Made by a program: the position numbers and the translations under genes
The notes under the pieces: generated by a model
The model's input: only the letters and a program-made list of their open reading frames with translations
Told to the model about the DNA's origin: nothing
Databases searched by the model: none
NCBI RefSeq assembly: GCF_001438805.1
Contig: NZ_JQCF01000003.1
Location: 62,001-126,000 of the forward strand
DNA from: Companilactobacillus kimchiensis
Lineage (GTDB): Bacteria; Bacillota; Bacilli; Lactobacillales; Lactobacillaceae
Length of the DNA stretch: 64,000 nucleotides
Reading direction: 5' to 3'
Part shown: piece by piece, positions 18,302-26,290 of the stretch
How positions within the stretch are numbered: position 1 is the stretch's first letter
How the letters are laid out: the number at the start of each line of letters is the position of its first letter

Positions 18302-18634
18302 ATGAATAGTAAGTACGATACTGATACCGAAATGGTGCAGACATTCTTTGATAGTTATTATCACGAGCGTGACAAAATGAAGTTGACCGATAATAGATCA
18401 ACAGTTAATCAGCAAGATAACCCTAAGCATAAGCAATCTGATGAACAAATTACAAAGTTCCTTATGCAATCATTTACGTATAATCAAATTATCAAAGTAA
18501 AATTAAATAGAAATAGCGAAAGAAAAACCGATTTAACTGGAGAAGTCAGTGATTACAATGACGATTTATTCCATTTAGATAATGGTAAGAAGTTTCGCTT
18601 GGCCGAAGTCAAAAATATTGAGATCGTCGCATAA
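18302..18634 (+). CDS. small YolD-like protein
   Basis: This 110-residue soluble protein has a charged N-terminal half and a C-terminal beta-rich region (about 60-108) resembling the YolD/Sm-like fold, with a VKLNR...GEVSDYNDDLFHLDNGKKFRLAEVKN-type layout in which the strands are linked by a G-E-V turn. YolD proteins commonly accompany SOS Y-family polymerases. The LexA box at 18137 supports a damage-inducible role, but no polymerase gene is adjacent here. Assignment is tentative; otherwise it is a conserved hypothetical. Confidence 0.5.
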   Translation: MNSKYDTDTEMVQTFFDSYYHERDKMKLTDNRSTVNQQDNPKHKQSDEQITKFLMQSFTYNQIIKVKLNRNSERKTDLTGEVSDYNDDLFHLDNGKKFRLAEVKNIEIVA

Positions 18635-18657
18635 GACAGGGAAACCTGTCTTTTTTT
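18634..18657 (+). terminator. intrinsic terminator after the YolD-like gene
   Basis: AGACAGG (18634-18640), a GAAA tetraloop, CCTGTCT (18645-18651) and a run of seven T. Confidence 0.92.
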
Positions 18658-18689
18658 GTGCAACAAAAAAACTGCTAAAAACTAGCAGT

Positions 18690-19049
18690 TTAAAAGTCAT
18701 TTTCGTCTTCAATAATATGGTCCTGAGTTTGTTTAAAAATCGTCAGAATATGTTGATCACTCAGACGATAGTGGATGTTACGTCCGCGTCTTGCGTTAGA
18801 AACAAGATTCAATTGTTTTAGGATACTTAATTGGTGTGAGATTGAAGACTGGCTCATATCAAGGGTATCAGCGATTTCACCAACGCTTAATGGTGTTTCT
18901 GACAAGGCAAGTATTATTTTTACGCGAGTCATGTCACCGAAGGCCTTAAAAATATTGACCATGGCATCGAGATCATCATCACTGGGAAGATTCTGTTTTA
19001 AATTATGAAGAGCTTGTTGATGCTCAACTTCAAAATTTTGTTCTGGCAT
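18690..19049 (-). CDS. ArsR/SmtB family metal-sensing repressor (CzrA/CadC-like)
   Basis: This 119-residue winged-helix repressor has IFKAFGDMTRVKIILAL, SVGEIADTLDMSQSSISHQLSILKQ (recognition helix, about 62-86) and the wing RRGRNIHYRLSD. The C-terminal DQHILTIFKQTQDHIIED carries the Asp/His pattern of the alpha-5 metal site found in CzrA-type zinc/cobalt sensors. There is no Cys box. The start at 19049 has GAGGAC upstream. It is divergent from the metal ATPase, whose promoter it should repress until metal binds. Confidence 0.9.
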   Translation of the reverse strand: MPEQNFEVEHQQALHNLKQNLPSDDDLDAMVNIFKAFGDMTRVKIILALSETPLSVGEIADTLDMSQSSISHQLSILKQLNLVSNARRGRNIHYRLSDQHILTIFKQTQDHIIEDENDF

Positions 19050-19108
19050 AAATTGTCCTCTTGTGGAAATGGGTTGAATTTCATTACGACCTATTATATT
19101 ATAATTTA

Positions 19109-19130
19109 TATATGAATGATTGCTCATATA
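19109..19130. promoter_or_regulatory. operator of the ArsR-type repressor
   Basis: TATATGA (19109-19115) and TCATATA (19124-19130) form an inverted repeat with an 8-nt spacer in the divergent gap. It resembles the imperfect 12-2-12 dyads bound by CzrA/CadC proteins. TTCAAATGAA (19131-19140) adjoins it. Confidence 0.6.
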
Positions 19131-19171
19131 TTCAAATGAACATGTAAACCTTTTCAAGGAGGAAAATCTCG

Positions 19172-21091
19172 ATGAAATTATACGATGTCCAAACTGAATA
19201 TAAAACTAAAAAGAAAATTAAACGAATTAAAACTGAATTAAGTAAGGAAACTAAGCTGACGATTATTCGCTTGTTAGTTTCTTTCATTCTACTACTAGTA
19301 GGATCAAGTTCACTTTTGCCAACACCGATTGACGTAATATTTTTCATAATGGCCTATCTGGTAATTGGTGCCCGCATCGTTTATACCGCAGTTAAAAATA
19401 TTTTTCATGGTGAGATTTTTGATGAAAACTTTCTAATGAGTATTGCTACAATTGGGGCAATTATTTTGGGACAGTATCCTGAAGCAATTGCGGTCATGTT
19501 ATTTTACGAATTGGGAAATGTTTTTGAAGATGTCGCGGTCAATCGGTCTAAGAAATCAATTTCCGCTTTGTTGGAAGTTAAACCAGCTTTTGCCACATTA
19601 AAGATTGCTGGAAAAACTAAAACTGTTGATCCTAGTGTGGTTCAAATTGGACAAATAATTTTGGTTAAACCGGGCGAAAAGATTCCTTTAGATGGCAAGG
19701 TTGTTCTAGGTCAATCGTCAGTTGATACTTCAGCTTTGACTGGGGAATCAATGCCACAGAATATCAAAGTGGGTGATGATGCTTTGAGTGGTTCAATCAA
19801 TCAGAATGGAACTCTCCAAATTAAGGTTAACAAAGTCTATAATGATTCAACCGTTGCTAAAATTTTAGATTTGGTCCAAAATGCCACTAGCAAAAAGGCT
19901 GATACGGAAAAATTCATTACCAAATTTGCTAAGATTTATACACCAATCGTTGTTTTCCTAGCGGTTGCCTTAGCAGTAGTTCCACCATTAGTTGCTCAAG
20001 GCGCCTGGGATGTTTGGGTTTATCGGGCTCTGATTTTCCTAGTTATCTCATGTCCATGTGCCTTGGTTATTTCAGTACCATTGAGTTTCTTCGGTGGTAT
20101 CGGGGCTGCTTCGAAACAAGGCATCTTGGTCAAGGGGAGTAATTACTTGGAAGCTTTGAATGACGTTGATACAGTTGCCTTTGATAAGACTGGTACCTTA
20201 ACCAAAGGTCAATTCTCAGTTGTAAAAGTAGCACCTCAAAATGGGATTACTAAAGATGAACTATTACAGATGGCAGCCAGTGTGGAAAAAAATTCAACTC
20301 ATCCAATTGCGGTTTCAATTTTGAATGCTTATACGGGTAAAATTTTGCCAGTTGAGAATGCAATGGAACAAGCTGGTCATGGTTTGAGTGCTGAAATTAA
20401 CGGACAAAGGGTAGTTGTTGGTAACGCCAAAGCTATCAAGCAGGCTGGAATTGAATTCACGGAGTCGACTGCCTTGGGTACGATCGTTTATGTAGCGGTG
20501 GCTGGCAAACTCTGGGGTGATATCGTAATTGCTGACGAACCTAAAAAGGATGCAAAAAAAGCCATTGAATTGTTAAATAATCGTGGCATCGATCAGACAG
20601 TTATGCTGACAGGTGATAATGAAAAAGTTGGTTCAGCAATTGCTAAAAAGTTACATATGAGTAATGTCTACACGAACTTGTTACCTGAAAATAAAGTGGA
20701 AATCGTTAATGATTTGTTAAAGAAGTCCCACCAGGCTAATAAAAAGGTTGCCTTTGTCGGCGATGGTATCAACGATATTCCCGTCTTAGCAACAGCCGAT
20801 ATTGGTTTCGCTATGGGTGGTTTAGGATCAGACGCTGCTGTTGAAGCAGCCGATATTGTTATCATGGGAGACGAACCTTCCAAAGTTGCTCGAGCAATGA
20901 AGATTGCCAAAAAAACTCGTCGCATCGTGATCCAAAATATTTCCTTTGCCTTAGTCATTAAAGTGATGTTCTTATTGATGGGTGCCTTTGGAATGGTCGA
21001 CATGTGGCAGGCAGTTTTCGCTGATGTTGGGGTAACCATTATTGCCGTGCTGAATGCGATTAGATTACAGTTTATTAATTTTGATAATTAG
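19172..21091 (+). CDS. heavy-metal P1B-type ATPase (Cd/Zn/Co exporter)
   Basis: This 639-residue ATPase exports divalent metal ions. It has a Lys-rich cytoplasmic N-terminus with no HMA metal-binding domain, two early TM pairs, and the actuator motif LTGES. The ion-path motif is CPC at 294-296, the phosphorylation site is DKTGT with Asp338, and the HP motif (STHPIA), TGDN and GDGINDIP follow. CPC with no N-terminal Cys domain and an ArsR-type sensor next door point to Zn, Cd or Co rather than Cu. GGAGG lies 7 nt before the ATG. Confidence 0.93.
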   Translation: MKLYDVQTEYKTKKKIKRIKTELSKETKLTIIRLLVSFILLLVGSSSLLPTPIDVIFFIMAYLVIGARIVYTAVKNIFHGEIFDENFLMSIATIGAIILGQYPEAIAVMLFYELGNVFEDVAVNRSKKSISALLEVKPAFATLKIAGKTKTVDPSVVQIGQIILVKPGEKIPLDGKVVLGQSSVDTSALTGESMPQNIKVGDDALSGSINQNGTLQIKVNKVYNDSTVAKILDLVQNATSKKADTEKFITKFAKIYTPIVVFLAVALAVVPPLVAQGAWDVWVYRALIFLVISCPCALVISVPLSFFGGIGAASKQGILVKGSNYLEALNDVDTVAFDKTGTLTKGQFSVVKVAPQNGITKDELLQMAASVEKNSTHPIAVSILNAYTGKILPVENAMEQAGHGLSAEINGQRVVVGNAKAIKQAGIEFTESTALGTIVYVAVAGKLWGDIVIADEPKKDAKKAIELLNNRGIDQTVMLTGDNEKVGSAIAKKLHMSNVYTNLLPENKVEIVNDLLKKSHQANKKVAFVGDGINDIPVLATADIGFAMGGLGSDAAVEAADIVIMGDEPSKVARAMKIAKKTRRIVIQNISFALVIKVMFLLMGAFGMVDMWQAVFADVGVTIIAVLNAIRLQFINFDN

Positions 21092-21095
21092 ACAC

Positions 21096-21131
21096 AAAAA
21101 AATCGAAACCTTAATTGGTCTCGATTTTTTT
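21096..21131. terminator. bidirectional terminator between convergent genes
   Basis: AAAAAAATCGAAACC and GGTCTCGATTTTTTT pair with one mismatch. Both arms end in A/T runs, so it can serve the ATPase and the convergent permease. Confidence 0.85.
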
Positions 21132-21132
21132 G

Positions 21133-22473
21133 CTATTTAGCAGGTAAAATATTGATCGTGTAAAGTAACAGAATAAAGACGAAGAAGAGAATATACATAA
21201 TTGGAGTAACTTCCTTACGGCGTCCAGCTGCCCACATTGTTAGAGGGTAGAAAAGAATTCCGAAGGCGAATCCGTAAGAGATGTTATAAGTTAGCGGCAT
21301 ACCAACGATAGTTAGGAAAGCCGGCATAGCAATTTCGAATTTGCTCCAATTGATTTGTTTCATTGATTGAGCCATCAAGATACCAACGATGATCAAAACT
21401 GGTGCAGTTACGTTGGAGGTAACGACGGTCAAAAGTGGTGAGAAGAACATGGCAATTGCGAACATGATACTGACAACTAATGAGGTCAAACCAGTTCGAC
21501 CACCAACAGCGATACCTGCAGATGATTCAACGTAGGCAGCAGTTGGAGTAGTACCCATAACTGCACCACCTAGCATTGAAATTGAATCAGCCATCAAAGC
21601 ACGACCGATACGAGGCATCTTGTTGTTCTTCATGAAACCAGCTTGTTCGGCCAAACCAATCAAAGTACCAGCGGTATCAAAGAAAGCAACTAACAAGAAG
21701 ACTAAGACGACCGCCCAGAGTTTTGGATCAGCTAAGTCAGGTAAATGAGCGATACCAACACCAAAGGTTGGTTTCATACTTGGAATAGTAGAAATGATTT
21801 GGTGTGGTAAGGGAATTAACTTAGTTACTAAACCTAAGATAGTTGTCAAAACCATACCAATGAAGATTGAACCAGGAACTTTTTTAGCCATTAGTAAACC
21901 AGTTACGACTAAACCAAAGACTGTTAACCAAGTAGTAGGAACAGTTAATGATCCCATTTCAACTAAGGTAGCTTTACTTCCAACAACTAGACCACCACCT
22001 TGAAGTCCAACAAAGGCGATGAACAAACCGATACCAGAAGCCATGGCTAATTTTAAGTCATGAGGAATTGAATCAATAACTAATTCACGTAATTTTAAAA
22101 CAGAGATCAATAAGAATAAAATACTGGACATGAACACTCCAGCCATCGCTGTTTGCCAAGGAATTCCCATAGCTAAAACAACGGAATAGGTGAAGAAGGC
22201 ATTGTCACCCAACCCTGGAGCAATGGCGATTGGATAGTTGGCTAGAAGTGCCATCAAAACGGAACCTAAAATTGCAGAAAGAGCAGTAGCAGTGAAGACG
22301 GCACCTTTATCCATACCAGCAGTACCTAAAACCTGTGGATTAACGAATAAAATGTAAGCCATTGAAACGAATGTTGTCAGTCCAGCTAAAATTTCACGTC
22401 TGACAGTTGTATTGGCTTCTTTAAGATGAAAAAGCCTTTCGACGAAACTAAGATTATTTGTATCAGTTTCCAC
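21133..22473 (-). CDS. pbuG: AzgA-like NCS2 purine permease (guanine/hypoxanthine)
   Basis: This 446-residue, 12-14 TM nucleobase transporter has the AzgA/PbuG subgroup signature: REILAGLTTFVSMAYILFVNP near the N-terminus, APGLGDNAFFTY, SGIGLFIAFVGLQ, DTAGTLIGLAEQAG and GTTPTAAYVESSAGIAVGGRTGLT. It probably takes up hypoxanthine, guanine or adenine with protons. The start is GTG with TAGGGGG upstream. A PurR-box-like CGAACAAT lies on this strand at 22574-22581. I see no purine riboswitch. Confidence 0.88.
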   Translation of the reverse strand: METDTNNLSFVERLFHLKEANTTVRREILAGLTTFVSMAYILFVNPQVLGTAGMDKGAVFTATALSAILGSVLMALLANYPIAIAPGLGDNAFFTYSVVLAMGIPWQTAMAGVFMSSILFLLISVLKLRELVIDSIPHDLKLAMASGIGLFIAFVGLQGGGLVVGSKATLVEMGSLTVPTTWLTVFGLVVTGLLMAKKVPGSIFIGMVLTTILGLVTKLIPLPHQIISTIPSMKPTFGVGIAHLPDLADPKLWAVVLVFLLVAFFDTAGTLIGLAEQAGFMKNNKMPRIGRALMADSISMLGGAVMGTTPTAAYVESSAGIAVGGRTGLTSLVVSIMFAIAMFFSPLLTVVTSNVTAPVLIIVGILMAQSMKQINWSKFEIAMPAFLTIVGMPLTYNISYGFAFGILFYPLTMWAAGRRKEVTPIMYILFFVFILLLYTINILPAK

Positions 22474-22573
22474 GATTGATAACCCCCTAAGGTTTCTTGA
22501 TTACTTAGTAAGTATTACAGAGATTATGAAAAATTACAACTAAAATACGATTAATATTAGCTAAATGTATTTT

Positions 22574-22581
22574 ATTGTTCG
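22574..22581 (-). promoter_or_regulatory. possible PurR box upstream of the purine permease
   Basis: On the minus strand TTTTGCGAACAATA fits the Gram-positive PurR-box core CGAACAWT about 100 nt before the GTG start. The usual second, inverted box is not obvious, so confidence is low. Confidence 0.3.
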
Positions 22582-22653
22582 CAAAATGTGCTAAACATTT
22601 ATATTTTTATCAAATTAAATAACTTGATGAATATAAATAACGAATTATTTATA

Positions 22654-22697
22654 AAAAGAGGCATCTCGCAATTATTAATTTGTGAGATGCCTCTTTT
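22654..22697. terminator. strong free-standing hairpin (bidirectional terminator-like)
   Basis: AAAAGAGGCATCTC (22654-22667) pairs perfectly with GAGATGCCTCTTTT (22684-22697), and further pairs extend inward. It lies between the permease promoter and the repeat fragment. It could end transcription coming from the upstream minus-strand oxidoreductase. Confidence 0.7.
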
Positions 22698-22711
22698 CAA
22701 GGTACGATTTA

Positions 22712-22736
22712 ATTTTTCTTCCTTGCTCCGAGCTAG
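22712..22736 (-). repeat. end fragment of the palindromic repeat family
   Basis: TTTTTCTTCCTTGCTCCGAG and CTAG match the right end of the reverse-oriented unit at 39299-39462. Only this end remains. It faces the full forward unit at 22921 across a 184-nt AT-rich spacer, so this is probably a truncated bipartite element. The 22737-22920 spacer shares a GTTGAAAACTA word with the spacer at 54328-54520 and holds no gene. Confidence 0.75.
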
Positions 22737-22920
22737 TTTGTTGTTTTCAATGTTATGTAGTTGAAAACTATTAGTTATGTTTTAAGTAAATCTGGATGTT
22801 ATTTATCCTAAACAGGTAAGGAATGGAAGTAACTATTCTATATATCTTTTTTGATAGTAAGAATTAACATCAAAACATTCATTCAATCTAGTTATAGAAA
22901 TATCCAATCAACAAATATAT

Positions 22921-23078
22921 TAGCCTGGAACAAAAATTGAAATTGGCTCAGTAGTGAAGTTGTTCTTAGTGGGGAACCCACTTAGAACAAGGCCGAGCTT
23001 GAAGACACTTGGAACAAGAGTCTTCAAGTCGTGCCCACTACGTTCCAGCCAAATTTTAATTTTTTGTGGAAGGCGGCA
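22921..23078 (+). repeat. palindromic repeat unit A (forward, full)
   Basis: This 158-nt unit begins TAGCCTGGAAC and ends GTGGAAGGCGGCA. The outer stem ACAAAAATTGAAATTGGCT pairs with the matching block near 23047-23067. Two inner arms follow. The first pairs TTGTTCTTAGTGGG with CCCACTTAGAACAAG. The second pairs CTTGAAGAC with GTCTTCAAG. It sits downstream of the minus-strand oxidoreductase. See the finding on this family for copies and covariation. Confidence 0.9.
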
Positions 23079-23096
23079 GTGAACCCCAAATCTGAA

Positions 23097-23738
23097 TTAT
23101 CTAAAAACGTCTTCAGCGGGTTGATCACCACTAGCAAAGGTATATTCTTTACCAATTGTAGTTGAATTTTGAATTATTAAAGCAATAGCCTTAGCAACGT
23201 CAACTCGAGGGATACTACCCATTTCATTAGAACCAAGTAGTTTGACCTTACCAGTACCATCATCGTCAGTTAAACCACCGGGATGAATAATTGTGTAATC
23301 AAGGTTAGTCCCACGCAAGTGATCGTCAGCGTAATGTTTAGCAATCATATAAGGCTTGATACCTGATGCGTCCCATTTACTACGGTTGTCACTGAAAATC
23401 GAACTAACCATAATATAACGCTTGATACCAATAGCTTCGGCAACCATCATAGTTTTGATAGCACCATCAAGATCAATCTGTAGTGTTAAATCAGAACCAG
23501 CGCCCCCGGCACCAGCTGAAAAGACAATTACGTCAGCACCTGAAGCTTCAATCGAATCCTTGATATTATCAAGAGAAGCGGTTAAATCAATAAATTGAGT
23601 TTCAATGTTATTTTCGTTATAGGCCTTGATTTGTTCTTGACTACGCAATCCAGCAACAAAATCGATATTCCGTGATTGTAATTCGCCAATTAGTAGGTGA
23701 CCAACTTTACCGTGGGCACCAATTATAAGAACTTTCAT
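23097..23738 (-). CDS. NAD(P)-binding atypical SDR oxidoreductase
   Basis: This protein of about 213 residues has a Rossmann fold. The nucleotide-binding GAHGKVGHLL lies at the N-terminus, with DVIVFSAGAGGAG, YIMVSSIFSDNR and the Y-x3-K-like YMIAKHYADDHL. The C-terminus ends FRF-less and short, as in YwnB/HSCARG-type NAD(P)H sensors and flavin reductases. Substrate unknown. A GTG at 23744 is an alternative start, but AAGGAGG spacing favours the ATG at 23738. It is divergent from the FMN-reductase gene at 23852. Confidence 0.8.
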   Translation of the reverse strand: MKVLIIGAHGKVGHLLIGELQSRNIDFVAGLRSQEQIKAYNENNIETQFIDLTASLDNIKDSIEASGADVIVFSAGAGGAGSDLTLQIDLDGAIKTMMVAEAIGIKRYIMVSSIFSDNRSKWDASGIKPYMIAKHYADDHLRGTNLDYTIIHPGGLTDDDGTGKVKLLGSNEMGSIPRVDVAKAIALIIQNSTTIGKEYTFASGDQPAEDVFR

Positions 23739-23851
23739 ATTCACAAAACCTCCTTAGTTAACCATACTGTAGCAACAATATTTTAATAAAGCTAGTGTTT
23801 TGAATCTTATATCACGTTATATTAGACTTATATACAAAGGGGACAATGCGT

Positions 23852-24613
23852 ATGAAAATATTAGGGATATTAGCATCGCATCAAGAACATGGGTTAAATG
23901 CCCAAATACTCGATGAAGTTCTGAAGAATGTCGATGAAGGTGTTGAAACAGAAACCATCTATTTAGAAAATTACGATATTACACCACATAAATACCATGA
24001 AAAAAATCCAGTTTTGGATGAATTAGCCGATAAAATGGCTGAAAGCGACGTCTGGGTCTTTGCGGCGCCAACATATTTTCGAGAATTATCGGGTGTATTG
24101 AAGAATTTCTTTGATTGTATGCGACCAAAACTAGTTTATTTTAAAGAGAATGGCGATACGATTCCAGGTAAGTTCAAGAATAAGCATTACTTGAGTATCA
24201 GTTCTTGCTACGTTTCTACGACCGAGAACTTCTTAACCGGGGTAACTGATGAAGCATTCAAGACGATTGATCGGGTCATGTCAGCTGCCGGTGTAATTAA
24301 AACTGGTGAAATTGTTTTGCCAGGAACTTTTGGCATGAAAAAAGTTCCGTATAATAAGAAGAAACTGTGCAAAAAATATGCCAAAAAGATTTCAATTAGA
24401 AAGAGAAAGGATGATTCGACTGTGAAAAGATATATTCAGCTCTTCTTTATGATTGCCATAATGGCGTTAATAACTATGGGGATTCAAGTACCATTGTCAC
24501 CATGGATCTCTGGTAACTTCTGGTTGAATTATGCTAGTTTTACTGTGATCTTCTTTGTGTTGTTGGGATGTATTTTGCATTTTGTTACTTTTGTTAAACA
24601 TCGTCGGAGATAA
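23852..24613 (+). CDS. NADPH:FMN reductase-like flavodoxin protein with C-terminal membrane tail
   Basis: The protein has about 253 residues. Residues 1-180 have the flavodoxin-like fold of NADPH-dependent FMN reductases: ILGILASHQEHGLNAQIL at the phosphate loop, VWVFAAPTYFRELSGVLKNFFD, and SISSCYVSTTENF. A Lys/Arg-rich linker (RKRKDD) and two TM segments (about 193-250) follow, so the enzyme should be membrane-tethered with the catalytic domain inside. AAAGGGG is 9 nt from this ATG; an ATG at 23846 is closer. A GTG within the linker with AAAGG upstream hints that the tail could once have been a separate gene. Confidence 0.75.
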   Translation: MKILGILASHQEHGLNAQILDEVLKNVDEGVETETIYLENYDITPHKYHEKNPVLDELADKMAESDVWVFAAPTYFRELSGVLKNFFDCMRPKLVYFKENGDTIPGKFKNKHYLSISSCYVSTTENFLTGVTDEAFKTIDRVMSAAGVIKTGEIVLPGTFGMKKVPYNKKKLCKKYAKKISIRKRKDDSTVKRYIQLFFMIAIMALITMGIQVPLSPWISGNFWLNYASFTVIFFVLLGCILHFVTFVKHRRR

Positions 24614-24630
24614 GGTTTTGTAGTTAAGGA

Positions 24631-24788
24631 TGCCGCCTTCCACAAAAATCGGTATTGGGCTGGAACGCTGAGGGCACAACTTGGGGTCTTTTGTTCCAAG
24701 GGCCTTCAAGCTTGACCTTATTCTAAGTGGGTTCCCCACTAAGAATAATTTTTCGGCTGAGCCCAATACCGATTTTTGTTCCAGATTA
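24631..24788 (-). repeat. palindromic repeat unit B (reverse, full)
   Basis: This is the reverse orientation of the family: it begins TGCCGCCTTCC and ends GTTCCAGATTA. Its outer stem AAAAATCGGTATTGGGCT is an 18-bp perfect match to the complement near 24758-24776, with a sequence different from unit A. The first inner arm is TTATTCTAAGTGGG with CCCACTAAGAATAA. It lies 17 nt after the flavodoxin gene and may end its transcript. Confidence 0.9.
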
Positions 24789-24857
24789 GGGTGTTGATTT
24801 GTTGTTAGACTTCCATTAGTGAGAAGAACTGTTTCTGGGTTAATGGTTATAAATAGA

Positions 24858-24972
24858 TATAATAAACAACTTATAAGGAGTGCTAAGAATGAACTGTTCT
24901 GATAATATGTACTCGAAACAATAGACCTTGATATAACTATTCTTGGGTTGAACGTAAGTGTTCAGCCTTTTT
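24858..24972 (+). other. short transcription unit: promoter, 11-codon frame, terminator
   Basis: TATAAT (24858-24863) is followed by AAGGAG and an ATG at 24889 opening an 11-codon frame (MNCSDNMYSKQ, stop at 24922-24924). An intrinsic terminator (GGTTGAAC 24946-24953 with GTTCAGCC 24960-24967, then TTTTT) ends it. It looks like a complete tiny gene or the two ends of a deleted one. Function unknown. Confidence 0.4.
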
Positions 24973-24991
24973 GTATGTCTAGTGTTTAAGA

Positions 24992-25027
24992 CAAAAGAAA
25001 AAACAAAGCCCAAATTGACTTTGTTTT
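24992..25027 (-). terminator. terminator of the tpx transcript
   Basis: Read on the minus strand, AAAACAAAG and CTTTGTTTT pair around a 10-nt loop and a T-rich stretch follows. Confidence 0.65.
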
Positions 25028-25053
25028 AATTGCTATAGTTCCATATAACTACA

Positions 25054-25073
25054 TATTTTTGTGGAAGGCGACA
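25054..25073 (+). repeat. right-end fragment of the palindromic repeat
   Basis: ATTTTTGTGGAAGGCGACA matches the forward right end GTGGAAGGCGGCA with one change. It abuts the stop codon of tpx. Confidence 0.65.
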
Positions 25074-25565
25074 TTACATTTGGTTAACTTGATCGAGTAC
25101 TTGTTCGTAATCAGGTTCATCAGTTTGAACGGGCATGATTTCAGAGTAAATGATCTGTTGGTTTTGATCGACTACCCAAACTGAACGTGCTAAGATATCG
25201 AGATCAGTAACCCAAAGATTAGATTTTTTACCAAAGTCATGGTTAACATCTGAAAGCATCTTCATATTTTGAACGTTTTCAGCAGCACACCAATGTGATT
25301 GGTCTTCAACGGTATTAGTTGAAATGGTAACGAAGTTGATTTCTGAATGTTTGCCAACTTCCTCATTAAAACGCTTAGTTTGGATACTACATACACGTGT
25401 ATCAATATTTGGAACTGTACTGATAAGGAGAGGTTTGTCGAGCAAATCGCTTAATTTAACCTCATTATTATCTTTATCCAGAACAGTAAACTCAGGGAAG
25501 GTATCACCTACACTTAATGGTTTACCAACTGTTGAAATAGTATTACCTTTAAATTCCAAATCCAT
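25074..25565 (-). CDS. tpx: thiol peroxidase (atypical 2-Cys peroxiredoxin)
   Basis: This 163-residue peroxidase reduces peroxides at the expense of thioredoxin. The peroxidatic Cys is in STVPNIDTRVCSIQT (about Cys 58) and the resolving Cys is in DQSHWCAAENV, both conserved as in Tpx. Length matches the family. An in-frame start at 25583 would add six residues; the ATG at 25565 follows GGTGTGA and gives the usual N-terminus. It is a monocistronic gene in a cluster of redox genes. Confidence 0.94.
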   Translation of the reverse strand: MDLEFKGNTISTVGKPLSVGDTFPEFTVLDKDNNEVKLSDLLDKPLLISTVPNIDTRVCSIQTKRFNEEVGKHSEINFVTISTNTVEDQSHWCAAENVQNMKMLSDVNHDFGKKSNLWVTDLDILARSVWVVDQNQQIIYSEIMPVQTDEPDYEQVLDQVNQM

Positions 25566-25664
25566 AAAAATCACACCTTTCATTTTAACTAGATTTATTA
25601 TAAGGTACGTCGATATAAAAACCTAGAAATTGGATTGCAAATTAACTTATTATGAGGTCATGAA

Positions 25665-26177
25665 ATGCTACTAATAGGAAGAACTGTAAAGATACGTAAT
25701 TTTGAAGAGACCGATTTCCCAGAATTCATGGAATTGGTTCAGGATGAAACTAACCATGAATTGGCTGGACTAGAGTACACAGCCGATGTAAAATTTGGTC
25801 GTGATCTCCTTGATATGTATCGGAGAAGAGATGGTGCCTGCGCTGTTTCTTTGAAGGACAATAACAAATTGATCGGGATAATTGAATTGAACAAACGTGG
25901 TGAATCAGCGGAATTGTTGCCAACTCGAGAAATTGGATTCGTAATAGATAGGAAGTTTCGGAATCATGGTTATGCCAAAGAAGCAGTTAAGATACTGATA
26001 GACCAAGGCTTTAGCGAAGAGAGCTTGACCGAAATCTGGGCTTCAACTGAAGTAGGTAACCTAGCACCGCAGAAACTTTTGGAAAAATTAGAATTCAAAT
26101 ATATTTACGAAGCAGATCAAGCGCTTCCATACACGGGGCAGCACAATGTTGTTAAATATTACCTTTTAAAGAAATGA
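25665..26177 (+). CDS. GNAT family N-acetyltransferase (RimJ/RimL-like)
   Basis: This 170-residue GNAT enzyme opens with the RimJ-type VKIRNFEETDFPEFMELV. It has the acetyl-CoA motif as REIGFVIDRKFRNHGYAKEAVKIL (about 87-110) and a C-terminal NLAPQKLLEKLEFKY typical of ribosomal-protein or amino-group acetyltransferases. The substrate is unknown. It is divergent from tpx and has no clear operon partner. Confidence 0.85.
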   Translation: MLLIGRTVKIRNFEETDFPEFMELVQDETNHELAGLEYTADVKFGRDLLDMYRRRDGACAVSLKDNNKLIGIIELNKRGESAELLPTREIGFVIDRKFRNHGYAKEAVKILIDQGFSEESLTEIWASTEVGNLAPQKLLEKLEFKYIYEADQALPYTGQHNVVKYYLLKK

Positions 26178-26290
26178 TTCATTTCTTGTAAGAAATTCTT
26201 AATTATTTCGGAGTAGAAGGGGAGTGTACAGATGGTATTATACTTTTTGTAAGGAGAAAACAGACAGACTTTTGATGAGAGGTTTTTGAT

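Noticed and set aside
20668-21039. 123-codon minus-strand frame inside the metal ATPase
   Set aside because: It is antisense to conserved ATPase motifs and is a codon-bias shadow.
22474-22660. Purine riboswitch upstream of the purine permease
   Set aside because: I could not find the paired P2/P3 loops or the conserved TATA...TAC core. Only a weak PurR-box-like site is visible.
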